The notes beneath the pieces are model-generated. The model was not told where the DNA came from, did not search any database, and was given only the letters and a program-made list of their open reading frames with translations. A stretch of DNA of 64,000 nucleotides from the NCBI GenBank assembly GCA_910578335.1, contig CAJTPU010000001.1, positions 124,001 through 188,000 on the forward strand, given 5' to 3'. The translations under genes and the position numbers were made by a program. This stretch comes from an uncultured Lachnospiraceae bacterium. GTDB taxonomy: Bacteria > Bacillota > Clostridia > Lachnospirales > Lachnospiraceae. Below are positions 25,868 to 34,690 of this stretch, in pieces (within the stretch, counting starts at the first letter, position 1; each line of letters opens with the position of its first letter).

Positions 25868-26935
25868 CTAACGGCATAAATACCTGCGTATGCCTCTCAC
25901 CAGCCCCGCCTTCACATACTTCCCCTTTTTATAAATAACAGCAGCAAGCACCCTTCCCTTTGCCAGCAGCCGCTTCTCCACACTGTAGCGTACTGCCAGT
26001 GGACATGCAGGAGGCTCTCTCAGCGCCTCCCTGATTTCACTGTTTTCCATGCATTTTTTGAGCGCGGCATACGCCTTTCCCACTCCGCGCAGTCCCTCGT
26101 TATCCAGTATGTCCAGTATAAACTCCTGCCGCACGCCGGTATAGTAATGTTCCAGCTCTTCTTGTGTACAAATATCATGCCGCTGCAGTATTTCTGTCCT
26201 GTACGTATAATATTTTCGCTTCTTTTCCGGCAGGTCTTCTATATATCGCCCTCTTCTCGTGCGGGAATCCGGATTCTGCCGCCAGTAATACCCTGTGTCG
26301 CGCATCGTTAGCAGGCTGCCTGCACAGTCCAGTGAATCCAGCACAAAAAGCAAATCATCCTCAATTGCCATAAAGCGCTTAAAGCAGATTTTATGCTCTT
26401 TCACAAGCGCCCTGCGGATAACCGCAGCCCATATATGACCGATATAGGAAACCACCTCCCGCTCTGCATAGCGCGTCACCAGCTTGCGGATGAAAATATC
26501 GCCGATTTCCTCTTTTCCGTAAATCCTCTCCTCCAAGACGGCGTCACACATGCGCCGGTTCCCCGCATCGTCTGTGTATTCCGTAGAAAACAGCAGCATA
26601 TCCGCTTTTTCTTCTTTTAACCGTAAAACAGCCTTTTCCAGTGCGGAAGCCACCACAATATCGTCCTGGTCCGCAAAAAAAAGGTATTCTCCCGCCGCCT
26701 TCTGCAGCCCGTAATTCCTTGCGCTGACAATACCGCCGTTCTCCTTATGGTAATAGGCGAATCGTCCGTCTTTTTCCATATAAGCTTTTATGATTTCACC
26801 GCCGCCGTCCACGGAACCGTCATCAATAAACAGCACTTCCATCGAGACAGCGCCGATGGCGTGGATACTGTCCAAAAGCTGCCCTATATATTTTTCTCCG
26901 TTATAAACCGGCACAATAATACTTAAATCAACCAT
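25868..26935 (-). CDS. GT2-family glycosyltransferase
   Basis: A 355-residue GT-A enzyme: LSIIVPVYNGEKYIGQLLDS, VLFIDDGSVDGG, then GGIVSARNYGLQKAAGEYL and FADQDDIV (DxD). The C-terminal third is rich in Arg and helical. The start at 26935 gives the normal N-terminus and overlaps the preceding GT4 gene by 8 bp; a longer frame reaching 27112 lies inside that gene and is rejected. The donor is not predictable. Confidence 0.88.
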   Translation of the reverse strand: MVDLSIIVPVYNGEKYIGQLLDSIHAIGAVSMEVLFIDDGSVDGGGEIIKAYMEKDGRFAYYHKENGGIVSARNYGLQKAAGEYLFFADQDDIVVASALEKAVLRLKEEKADMLLFSTEYTDDAGNRRMCDAVLEERIYGKEEIGDIFIRKLVTRYAEREVVSYIGHIWAAVIRRALVKEHKICFKRFMAIEDDLLFVLDSLDCAGSLLTMRDTGYYWRQNPDSRTRRGRYIEDLPEKKRKYYTYRTEILQRHDICTQEELEHYYTGVRQEFILDILDNEGLRGVGKAYAALKKCMENSEIREALREPPACPLAVRYSVEKRLLAKGRVLAAVIYKKGKYVKAGLVRGIRRYLCR

Positions 26936-27992
26936 GTGCCTGCCCTTCCGCAATCGCGCGAATCCAGCTTTTACATATTTTCTCCGCCGAATATTCCTCG
27001 CGCACATATTCAGCCCGTCTGCCCATATCCTCCGCTCTTTCAGGGTCTTCTGCCATGTATTCCATTGCTTTTGCAAGTGCCGTCGCAGAACCCACAGGCA
27101 CAAGCAGACCATTTTCCTTATTTTTTATCAACATGGCAGAACCTCCTATCGGACAGTCCGTGGATATCACGGGAAGCCCCAGCGCCATCGCTTCCATCAG
27201 AGAGTTGGACACTCCCTCATAATCGGATGAAAGCACAAACATGGCTGCATTGCAGAGTTTCTCCTGTATGTCGTCTGCAAATCCTGCAAACAGAACCTTT
27301 TCCTCTATGCCGCTCTCCTTCGCAAACGCCTTCAACTCTTCTTCCAAATACCCCTTTCCATACAATACCAATCGGTAGTCCGGAAACCGCTCTGCAAAAA
27401 TTTGGAAGGACTCTATCAGAAGTCTGTGGTTTTTCTGCGGTTCCAGCCTGCCGGCCGTTACAATATCTTTGTTACGTACAGTGTGCACAGGCTTTCTCAT
27501 TTCACCGGAAAGCGGATTGGGAATCACGCTCCCCTTTCTGGCAATGCCTTTCGGAAAACAGCCTTTGGCATCCGCCGTCTGAAATATCAAACTGTCTGCC
27601 ATGCGGTAAATCATATTCCGCAGGAAAGAATAGGTACACTGGTTCGGGTCATTCCTCTCCGAAACAATGATTTTATTTTGCAGCCCAAACCCCGCCAGCA
27701 GTGCAAACAGGTTGGTCTCCGTTCCAAACGAGACAATCACCTGCTCTTTGTCCCCTTTAAAGAGCCTTCGCAAATCACGGATACGTTTCAGCCGCTTTGA
27801 CAGGCTGCCTCCCGTGCTGCCCCCGATGGAAAGCACCTGCACGCTTTCATCCAGCGCATACGCTACTTCATCACGGGAGGTCATCACAATCTTCACCTCA
27901 TGCTTTTGCTTTGCCATATAATTTGCCAGTACGGCAATCACCCGCTCCGTACCGCCGCCGGACATTCCTGCTGTTACCATAACTACTTTCAT
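26928..27992 (-). CDS. GT4-family glycosyltransferase
   Basis: GT-B enzyme of 354 residues: N-terminal VTAGMSGGGTERVIAVLANY loop, RLEPQKNHRLLIESF (donor-domain start) and the EX7E site in SSDYEGVSNSLMEAMALGLP. Complete and of normal length, it would extend the lipid-linked oligosaccharide at the inner face of the membrane. It overlaps the SGNH gene by 4 bp and the following GT2 gene by 8 bp, so the three are translationally coupled. It is similar in type to the GT4 at 56562-57677. Confidence 0.9.
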   Translation of the reverse strand: MKVVMVTAGMSGGGTERVIAVLANYMAKQKHEVKIVMTSRDEVAYALDESVQVLSIGGSTGGSLSKRLKRIRDLRRLFKGDKEQVIVSFGTETNLFALLAGFGLQNKIIVSERNDPNQCTYSFLRNMIYRMADSLIFQTADAKGCFPKGIARKGSVIPNPLSGEMRKPVHTVRNKDIVTAGRLEPQKNHRLLIESFQIFAERFPDYRLVLYGKGYLEEELKAFAKESGIEEKVLFAGFADDIQEKLCNAAMFVLSSDYEGVSNSLMEAMALGLPVISTDCPIGGSAMLIKNKENGLLVPVGSATALAKAMEYMAEDPERAEDMGRRAEYVREEYSAEKICKSWIRAIAEGQAHG

Positions 27993-28981
27993 CGATTCAT
28001 AAACCTCAAAATTTCCTGATTGTCCTTTAAAAACTCCTGTGTAAAATATCTGCTGCCATAACCGTTTAAATGGTCCGTATCACTGTACCAACGGTAATCC
28101 GCCAAAAACCTTTCGTCTCCCGTATAGTCAAGGTAAAGGATATCGTACTTTTGGCTGATTTCCTCCATATCCCGATAAAACCGGTCCATAAATTCTCCAC
28201 TAAAGCCTGTATAAAAGCAGGGCAGGGTAGGCGCCGTCACCAAAATCACCTGTATATGATTCTCTTTACACTTTTCAATGATACGAATCAAGGCTTCGTA
28301 CTGCTCCCCGTGCGCCTGACTGCCGCATAGCGCCATAAAGCTTTCCGCGCGCCGTTTTCCTTCTGCGTTCATCGCCTCCGCTTCCCAGCCTTCAAGAACC
28401 TGCGTCGGCTCCCCTGTAAGCTCCTGCCCGGCTGCCTGCTGCCGCTCCAGCTCCCCTGCCTGACCACCTTCGCCGAACCACTCGGAAATCATATTTGCCA
28501 CCCCCTCCTGCCGGTTCCCTAAAATCGGCAGGTATTGAAACCGGAGCGCATCAAAAAAATTCCACTGTCTGATAAAATCTTTTGAGAGCACCTGATAGTA
28601 CCTCGTGATATTTGTACCATAAGGCGGCGTATCCGGTTCCTTTTCATAGAGAGATTTAAACATAACCTCCAAAATCACTGTACTGTTTTCATCCAAATGC
28701 TCAAAATAGTATGCAAATAATGCCTCGTCATAAACCACCGTCTGCGAACCGAGCGCCATGTTTACTCCCGCAAACTGCGTATAATCATCCCACCGAAAGG
28801 CACATGCGCTGTGAGAAGCGCCAAAGTTTACCACGTCAATATGTTCCGGAACCTCCGAAAACTTTTGCATATCATTCAGATTTTTATAATATGCCGTATT
28901 GATATAGAGAAGATTTATGCACACTAAAAACGAACTTACAATCATGGTTAGAATAAATACTCTTACCAAAAATTTTTTCAC
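27989..28981 (-). CDS. Membrane-anchored SGNH/GDSL-like protein, MBOAT partner (copy 1)
   Basis: A 330-residue protein with an N-terminal signal anchor (about 5-27) and an extracytoplasmic SGNH-type domain: VVNFGASHS (Ser56-His57) in block I, ILVTAPTLPCFY in the middle and DTDHLNGYG (Asp301, His304) as the catalytic Asp-His block. Such proteins (AlgJ/AlgX/DltD-like) take an acyl group delivered by an MBOAT protein and place it on the glycan outside the cell. It starts at GTG after AGGTGAA. It is a tandem paralogue of the next gene upstream, with a Gly/Glu/Gln-rich insertion at about 168-200 that the other copy lacks. Confidence 0.82.
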   Translation of the reverse strand: MKKFLVRVFILTMIVSSFLVCINLLYINTAYYKNLNDMQKFSEVPEHIDVVNFGASHSACAFRWDDYTQFAGVNMALGSQTVVYDEALFAYYFEHLDENSTVILEVMFKSLYEKEPDTPPYGTNITRYYQVLSKDFIRQWNFFDALRFQYLPILGNRQEGVANMISEWFGEGGQAGELERQQAAGQELTGEPTQVLEGWEAEAMNAEGKRRAESFMALCGSQAHGEQYEALIRIIEKCKENHIQVILVTAPTLPCFYTGFSGEFMDRFYRDMEEISQKYDILYLDYTGDERFLADYRWYSDTDHLNGYGSRYFTQEFLKDNQEILRFMNR

Positions 28982-29010
28982 TTATTTCACCTGCCATTGC
29001 ATCCTGCTGT

Positions 29011-29967
29011 TTACTTTGTTTCACTATAAATGTTGAAAATATCTTCATTATCTTTCAAAAACTCTTTTGTAAATATCTCACTTCCATAGAGTGTTAAATG
29101 GTCCGGGTCGTGAAACAGGCAGCCATCGTCAGGAAATCTGGGGTCTCCTGTATAATCAATATATCTGATATCATAGCGGCTGGCTATCTCCCGCACATCA
29201 GCATAAAATTTATCCATAAAATCTTCTGTAAAGCTTTCATAAAAGCAGGACAGAGTAGGTGCCGTCACCAAAATCACCTGTATATTATTTTCTTTGCATT
29301 TCTCAATTATACGGAGCAGCGCTTCGTACTGTTCTCCGTACTCCTGACTCCCACTCAATGCCATAAACTCCTCTGCCCTTTTTTTCCCTATTTCTTCCAT
29401 TTCAGGCGTTTCTATATCCACATAGAAAGTATCCTCCATGGAGGATACCGTTTTTTCGCCTGCCATCCATTCGCCCAGTATCTTCCTGACAGCTTCCTGC
29501 CTGTCCCCTAAGACAGGGATATACCTGTACTTTAATGCATCCGAAAAATTCCACCACTTAAAATACTCTTTCTCAAGCACCCTGTAGTATCTGGTTATTT
29601 TTGCAGAATGTATATCCTTATCTTCCTCTTCATACAAGGAGCGGAAAGAAATTTCCAGAATCACGGTACTCCCCGCATGAAGATAATCAAAGTACTGTTC
29701 AAAGAGTGCCTCGTCATAAACAATCGTCTGAGATGCCAAAGCCATATTAACACCCGTAAACTCTTTGCAGCTCTCCCAGTTAAATGCCATCTGCCCATGG
29801 GAATTTCCAAAATTTACGACATCAATAGAATCCGCTATTTTCTCAAATTTACTTACACCGTTTAAATTTCTGTAATAAGAAGTATTGACATACGCCAGAT
29901 TGAGCAAAACCAAAAAAGCTGTCAAAATTGTCCCTAGAAACGCTGCCTTATACAAGAATTTTTTCAT
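29011..29967 (-). CDS. Membrane-anchored SGNH/GDSL-like protein, MBOAT partner (copy 2)
   Basis: A 318-residue paralogue of the downstream gene, with the same signal anchor, VVNFGNSHG (Ser56-His57) and the HDPDHLTLYG block (Asp287, His290). The most similar stretch is IIEKCKENNIQVILVTAPTL, nearly identical in both copies, which points to tandem duplication. It lies 11 bp after the MBOAT gene, so it is the more likely primary partner for acyl transfer. AGGAGAACCTTGC precedes the ATG. The acyl group is probably acetyl, as in alginate acetylation, but that is inference. Confidence 0.82.
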   Translation of the reverse strand: MKKFLYKAAFLGTILTAFLVLLNLAYVNTSYYRNLNGVSKFEKIADSIDVVNFGNSHGQMAFNWESCKEFTGVNMALASQTIVYDEALFEQYFDYLHAGSTVILEISFRSLYEEEDKDIHSAKITRYYRVLEKEYFKWWNFSDALKYRYIPVLGDRQEAVRKILGEWMAGEKTVSSMEDTFYVDIETPEMEEIGKKRAEEFMALSGSQEYGEQYEALLRIIEKCKENNIQVILVTAPTLSCFYESFTEDFMDKFYADVREIASRYDIRYIDYTGDPRFPDDGCLFHDPDHLTLYGSEIFTKEFLKDNEDIFNIYSETK

Positions 29968-29978
29968 GCAAGGTTCTC

Positions 29979-31415
29979 CTAAAAATCAAAGTAAATAAAC
30001 TGCGCGCTTTCTGCTGGCGCCCAGAAGAAAATCAACGCAAGAATACCGAGATATACCGCCCAGCGGCAGAGAAGCTTCCATTTTCCAATGCAGGCAATTA
30101 CGTCCTTTTTCAAAGAAATATAATCAAATACCGCCAGCAGCAAAAGCATGAGCAGTATCTTCACCGCCTCTGCCGCACCGATTCCCAGATTTCCGAAACC
30201 GCTCGTCACCCATCGCAGGGGATTTTGCAGCCCCTGATACCAGTATACAAGCATATAAGCGGCATCCTTAAAGCTCACGGCGCGAAAGAATACCCACAAA
30301 GCTGAAATCACAATAAAATTAACGATTACCTTTATCCCGTAAGGAAGCTTGTGCCTTCTTTCTTTTTTATGCGCCTCTATCTGCTTTTCAGCCACCTGTA
30401 TCCCGCCGTGCAGACCGCCCCACGCCACAAAGGTAAGAGAAGCGCCGTGCCACAAGCCGCTTAACAAAAAGGTAATCATCACATTTGCCGCATTGCGCAG
30501 CCGGCTCACCCGGTTGCCGCCCAAGGGGATATATACATAATCCCGAAACCATGTGGAAAGCGATATATGCCATCTGCGCCAAAACTCCCGCACGGAGGTA
30601 GAAAAGTAAGGGCTTTTAAAGTTTTCCATCAGCTCCACGCCAAAAAGCTTTGCCGTTCCTCTGGCAATATCGGAATAGCCGGAAAAATCACAGTAAATCT
30701 GTATGGCAAAGAAAAAAATCACCGCCAGCCTCGCAAAGCCGGAAAAAAAATGCATGTCACCGTATATTTTGTCCACGTAAACGGCAAGCGTATCCGCCAC
30801 CACTACTTTTTTGAAATATCCCCACGCCATCAGCTTCAGCCCGTATGTGGCTTGTCCATAGTCAAAAAAGCGCTCTTCCTTAAGCTGCGGCAGCAAGTTG
30901 CGGGTTCTCTCAATCGGACCCGCTACAAGCTGAGGGAAGAAGGATACAAACGCAGCATACTTTCCAATGTGGTGCTCTGCCGGAATGTCCCCCCTGTACA
31001 CATCTATTGTATAACCGATTGCCTGAAAGGTATAAAAAGAAATTCCCACCGGAAGCAGCAGGGAAAGCACAATCCCTGAAGCCGGAATCGAAGCCATATT
31101 GAGCAGCTTTGCAATCAGTCCGCTTACAAAATTAAAATACTTAAATACAAACAAAAGCGCAAGGCTTACGGCAATCACACCGCTCATCCACAGCTTTTTT
31201 CTCCTTGTATTTTTTTCCCGTTCCACCAAAAGCGCGCCTGTATAAGAAACACCTGTAATAAATACAATCAATAGCAGATATTTCGCATTCCACCCCATAT
31301 AAAAATAATAGCTGGAAAGCAGAACCACAATCCACCGCCACTTATGAGGCACAATCCAATACAAGCCAAATACAATCGGCAGGAAAAATGCATATTGCAG
31401 GGAATTAAACAACAT
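29979..31415 (-). CDS. MBOAT O-acyltransferase (AlgI/DltB-like)
   Basis: Polytopic protein of 478 residues with about 11 membrane segments. It has the AlgI-type motifs REFWRRWHISLSTWFRDYVY (His283) and GLWHGASLTFVAWGGLHGG (invariant His323, with His336). It would pass an acyl group, usually acetyl from acetyl-CoA, across the membrane to the SGNH proteins encoded next to it. DltB is unlikely because no dltA or dltC is present. It is the first gene of the unit driven by the promoter at 31456-31484, with AAAGGAGAGACACC before the ATG. Confidence 0.93.
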   Translation of the reverse strand: MLFNSLQYAFFLPIVFGLYWIVPHKWRWIVVLLSSYYFYMGWNAKYLLLIVFITGVSYTGALLVEREKNTRRKKLWMSGVIAVSLALLFVFKYFNFVSGLIAKLLNMASIPASGIVLSLLLPVGISFYTFQAIGYTIDVYRGDIPAEHHIGKYAAFVSFFPQLVAGPIERTRNLLPQLKEERFFDYGQATYGLKLMAWGYFKKVVVADTLAVYVDKIYGDMHFFSGFARLAVIFFFAIQIYCDFSGYSDIARGTAKLFGVELMENFKSPYFSTSVREFWRRWHISLSTWFRDYVYIPLGGNRVSRLRNAANVMITFLLSGLWHGASLTFVAWGGLHGGIQVAEKQIEAHKKERRHKLPYGIKVIVNFIVISALWVFFRAVSFKDAAYMLVYWYQGLQNPLRWVTSGFGNLGIGAAEAVKILLMLLLLAVFDYISLKKDVIACIGKWKLLCRWAVYLGILALIFFWAPAESAQFIYFDF

Positions 31416-31455
31416 GGTGTCTCTCCTTTACCCCATTCTTCCAATTTCTTTTATC

Positions 31456-31484
31456 ATATTACCCCAAAGCCCAATAATAGTCAA
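31456..31484 (-). promoter_or_regulatory. Sigma-A promoter of the MBOAT operon
   Basis: Minus-strand TTGACT (31484-31479), a 17-bp spacer and TAATAT (31461-31456). It is back to back with the plus-strand promoter at 31514-31542, about 30 bp away. The -35 lies in the second of two tandem 14-bp repeats. Confidence 0.75.
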
Positions 31485-31499
31485 ACAGTAATAGTCAAA
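31472..31499 (-). repeat. Tandem 14-bp repeat over the divergent promoter
   Basis: Read on the minus strand, TTTGACTATTACTG (31499-31486) is followed at once by TTTGACTATTATTG (31485-31472), 13 of 14 identical. The second copy contains the -35. The core TGTTTGACTATTA recurs at the wzx promoter near 16,940, so it may be a regulator site or simply a shared promoter ancestry. Confidence 0.6.
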
Positions 31500-31513
31500 T
31501 CAAAGAATTTACA

Positions 31514-31542
31514 TTGACTTCATTTTCAGGGAATACTATAAT
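31514..31542 (+). promoter_or_regulatory. Sigma-A promoter of the plus-strand block
   Basis: TTGACT (31514-31519), a 17-bp spacer and a perfect TATAAT (31537-31542) on the plus strand. Transcription would begin near 31549, giving a short leader of about 24 nt before the GT4 start at 31573. Confidence 0.85.
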
Positions 31543-31572
31543 GAAACCATTATGAAACAGCGAGGATTCTTC

Positions 31573-32718
31573 ATGAAGGTCGTATATATTGCGCCCATGT
31601 TCCACACCAATCAGGTTCCCATTATAAAGGGCTGGGTGGAGCATGGACATCAGGTTGCTTTTGTCAGCCAGTACGAGGGCAAAACAGAAAATCACCAATA
31701 TTGTGTTCCCTATATACTGGGTTATTCCGGTCTGTTTCGTGCCGTCAACCGCCTGCGTTCTTTTTTATACAGAAAAAAAGCGGCTTTCTGCGCCTATCCG
31801 GAAGCATTTCGGGACAAATGCGGTTTTCCTCCCCTGATTCGGCTATTTCGTTATATCAAAAAGCAAAAGCCGGATATTGTGATTCTGCGGGAGCGCTCCC
31901 TGTATTCCATAGCCGCCTGCTTTGTATGCCGTCTTCAAAAGCGCCGTTGTATTCTGTACAACCAGACGCCGCTTTGGGACAGCGAACCGCCGCGCAATGA
32001 CTTTGCGCACAGAGTCGTGAAAAAGCTGACCCCCTCCATCCGCATGACGCCGGTACTCGGCAATCCTGAAACCGGCTATTATGATGAAAAAGCGGTGTAT
32101 ATACCCTTTGTGATAGAGCCGCAGCTTGCTCCTGCACAGAAAACCTATTTTAAAAACCGGCAGATAAATCTATTGTGCGTAGGCAAATTTGAAGAACGCA
32201 AGCACCATCTGATGCTTTTGGAAATTCTGTGCGGACTTCTGCCCGAATATTCTCTGCACCTCACGCTTGTAGGTGAAGTCTCCACAGAATATCACAAAAA
32301 TTATTACAATAAGGTACAGGCTTTTATTGCCAAACATCACCTGGAGAATTCAGTCTCCTGCCACACCAACTGCAAGCCTTCGGACATGGCAGATTTTTAC
32401 CGCTCCGCCGACCTCTTTGTCCTGCCCAGCACGGGGGAATTTGCCTCGGTTTCACAGTTAGAGGCAATGTCCTATTCCCTTCCCGTCATTGTGAGCGATA
32501 CCAACGGCACCGCCTGCTACATTGAAGACGGACAAAACGGTTTCTTATTTAGGGATAAGGACAAGGCGGACCTTATGAAAAAAATAACAAATATCGTTGC
32601 AGACAGGGACAGGCTTCTTCAGATGGGAAGCTGCAGCTACCGCCTTGTATGTGAAAAATATTCCTTTGACAATTATCAAAAACAAATTGAGCAGCTTGCC
32701 ATGCAGGCGGCAGAATAG
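31573..32718 (+). CDS. GT4-family glycosyltransferase
   Basis: A 381-residue GT-B enzyme: KVVYIAPMFHTNQVP at the N-terminus, LLCVGKFEERKHHLMLLEI starting the donor domain, and LPSTGEFASVSQLEAMSYSLP at the EX7E site. The ATG at 31573 has GAGGA 7 nt upstream; an ATG 21 nt earlier has no such site. It is the first gene of the only plus-strand block, ending 7 bp before asnB. It probably transfers a sugar to the acceptor later modified by the AsnB-like enzyme, by context only. Confidence 0.88.
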   Translation: MKVVYIAPMFHTNQVPIIKGWVEHGHQVAFVSQYEGKTENHQYCVPYILGYSGLFRAVNRLRSFLYRKKAAFCAYPEAFRDKCGFPPLIRLFRYIKKQKPDIVILRERSLYSIAACFVCRLQKRRCILYNQTPLWDSEPPRNDFAHRVVKKLTPSIRMTPVLGNPETGYYDEKAVYIPFVIEPQLAPAQKTYFKNRQINLLCVGKFEERKHHLMLLEILCGLLPEYSLHLTLVGEVSTEYHKNYYNKVQAFIAKHHLENSVSCHTNCKPSDMADFYRSADLFVLPSTGEFASVSQLEAMSYSLPVIVSDTNGTACYIEDGQNGFLFRDKDKADLMKKITNIVADRDRLLQMGSCSYRLVCEKYSFDNYQKQIEQLAMQAAE

Positions 32719-32725
32719 AGGGCTT

Positions 32726-34660
32726 ATGTGTGGAATTGCCGGCTTTTGCGGTCATACCGCTGACAATCAGGTACAGATAAAGCGTATGTGCGATAACATG
32801 ATATACCGCGGTCCCAATGCCGAGGGCTGCTGGCTTTCTCCCGACGGCACTGTTACGTTAGGACACCGCCGCCTTTCCATTCTGGATTTGTCGGCAAACG
32901 GCGCCCAGCCTATGCAGTCTGCAAGCGGACGCTTTGTCATCAGCTACAACGGTGAAATTTACAATTTTAAGACGATACGGGACAGGCTATTGCGGGACGG
33001 TTTTATTAGACACTTTAAAAGCACCTCCGATACAGAGGTCATTTTGGAAGCCTTCGAGGCATATGGACTTAACGCAGTCAAAGATATGAAGGGCATGTTT
33101 GCCATCGCCCTGTACGATAAAAAAGAAAAAACGCTGCACCTTATGCGCGACCGCGCGGGTGAAAAGCCTTTATATTACGGTATGGTTGGCGGCTGCTTTG
33201 TGTTTGCCTCTGATTTGTCCTGCCTGAAAGCTTTTGCAGGTTTTACCGGAGAAATCAACAGGGAAGCGCTCTCCGCATTTATCCGCTACAAATCCATACC
33301 GCAGCCCCTTACCATTTACCGGCACATTTATAAGCTGCTGCCCGGGCAGATACTCTCCATTGGCGCCCCCTTTACCACGCCCTCCTTTTCTACCTACTGG
33401 TCGGCACGGGAAACCGCGCTTTATGGGCTTTCCCATCCCTTTAGCGGAAGTGAAACAGAGGCTCGCGCAGAATTGAAACGGCTGCTGGCAGAAGCGGTCA
33501 CAGGGCAGATGATTTCCGACGTTCCTCTCGGCGCGTTTTTATCCGGCGGCATTGACAGCCCGCTTATTGTCTCCATGATGCAGAGTCTCTCCACGGAGCG
33601 TATCAAAACCTTTACCATAGGCTTTGAAGACCCCAAATACAACGAAGCAGAGTACGCCAAAGACATCGCACGGCATCTGGGAACGGAGCACACAGAGCTC
33701 TATATTTCAGAAAAAGATTTAAAGGCTGTTATCCCCCTGCTCCCCGCCATCTATACAGAGCCCCTTGCCGACCCCGCCTGCCTGCCTGCCTACTTAATCA
33801 GCAAGCTGGCAAAGACCAAGGTAACCGTTACCTTAAGCGGCGACGGCGGCGACGAGCTTTTCTGCGGCTACGGGCTGTACCGCCGTCTGGAGCAGCTTTG
33901 GGCAAAATACAAAAAGCTGCCTTCTGCTCCCCGAAAAGCATGCGGTTTGCTGCTGCAGCATTCACCCCTAAAGTACAACCGCAAGGTTTACAATATGGGA
34001 GAATATGCCCGCGTACCGGACGCACACCGCCTGCATGAGCTTTTTCGCAATGAGCACAACCTTGAGGCGCATAATCTGGTGCCTGGCATCGTCAATCCCC
34101 GCGATTACCTATGCGGCCCGTGGATAGCGGAGGACAGCACCCTTCTACCGGATATCAGACAGTACCGCCATGATTTGTATCTGGACACAGAAGAGATAAA
34201 ATCTGCCATGCTCTATCGGGACCAGACCGGTTTTCTGACCGACACCGTGCTTCCCAAGGTAGACCGCGCCGGCATGTTTGTTTCCCTTGAAAACAGGATT
34301 CCCCTGCTGGATAAGGATATCATGGCATTTTCATGGACGCTCCCCATTTCCTACAAGTCCTCCGGCGGGGTGGACAAAAAAATATTGAAGGAACTGCTCT
34401 ATGAGTACGTACCAAAAGAAATGCTGGACCGCCCCAAGCACGGCTTTGAAGTTCCGCTCCCTGCGTGGCTTTCCACCGGAGAGCTGCATGAATGGGCAGG
34501 AGAGCTTACACTGCACAGCCGCCTTGCAGACGACGGTTATTTTGATAAAAAAATGCTAAACAGGATATGGAAGCGATTTAACCATGATAACTCCAACACC
34601 TTACTGCTTTGGTACGTCTTACAGGCAGAAAGCTGGTACCGTTTTCAGGTAATGCGCTGA
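32726..34660 (+). CDS. asnB: Asparagine synthase-like glutamine amidotransferase
   Basis: A 644-residue two-domain AsnB. After removal of Met1, Cys2 of MCGIAGFCG is the glutaminase nucleophile. The C-terminal synthetase domain has the ATP pyrophosphatase loop FLSGGIDSP and the LSGDGGDELFCGYG segment. The ATG at 32726 is fixed by this Cys and has AGAGGG upstream; a frame open to 32597 lies in the previous gene. AsnB homologues inside surface-glycan clusters (WbpS/WbtH type) are linked to amidation of uronic acids. Ugd and a UDP-glucuronate epimerase are encoded 29-31 kb to the left, so glucuronamide or galacturonamide is a reasonable product. A housekeeping role is less likely here. Confidence 0.9.
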   Translation: MCGIAGFCGHTADNQVQIKRMCDNMIYRGPNAEGCWLSPDGTVTLGHRRLSILDLSANGAQPMQSASGRFVISYNGEIYNFKTIRDRLLRDGFIRHFKSTSDTEVILEAFEAYGLNAVKDMKGMFAIALYDKKEKTLHLMRDRAGEKPLYYGMVGGCFVFASDLSCLKAFAGFTGEINREALSAFIRYKSIPQPLTIYRHIYKLLPGQILSIGAPFTTPSFSTYWSARETALYGLSHPFSGSETEARAELKRLLAEAVTGQMISDVPLGAFLSGGIDSPLIVSMMQSLSTERIKTFTIGFEDPKYNEAEYAKDIARHLGTEHTELYISEKDLKAVIPLLPAIYTEPLADPACLPAYLISKLAKTKVTVTLSGDGGDELFCGYGLYRRLEQLWAKYKKLPSAPRKACGLLLQHSPLKYNRKVYNMGEYARVPDAHRLHELFRNEHNLEAHNLVPGIVNPRDYLCGPWIAEDSTLLPDIRQYRHDLYLDTEEIKSAMLYRDQTGFLTDTVLPKVDRAGMFVSLENRIPLLDKDIMAFSWTLPISYKSSGGVDKKILKELLYEYVPKEMLDRPKHGFEVPLPAWLSTGELHEWAGELTLHSRLADDGYFDKKMLNRIWKRFNHDNSNTLLLWYVLQAESWYRFQVMR

Positions 34661-34690
34661 TAGTATTCTCTGACAGAAAGGATTTGCGAT

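Noticed and set aside
29979..31415. DltB of the D-alanylation operon
   Set aside because: dltA, dltC and a typical dltD are absent; the AlgI-type motifs and SGNH partners fit glycan O-acetylation.
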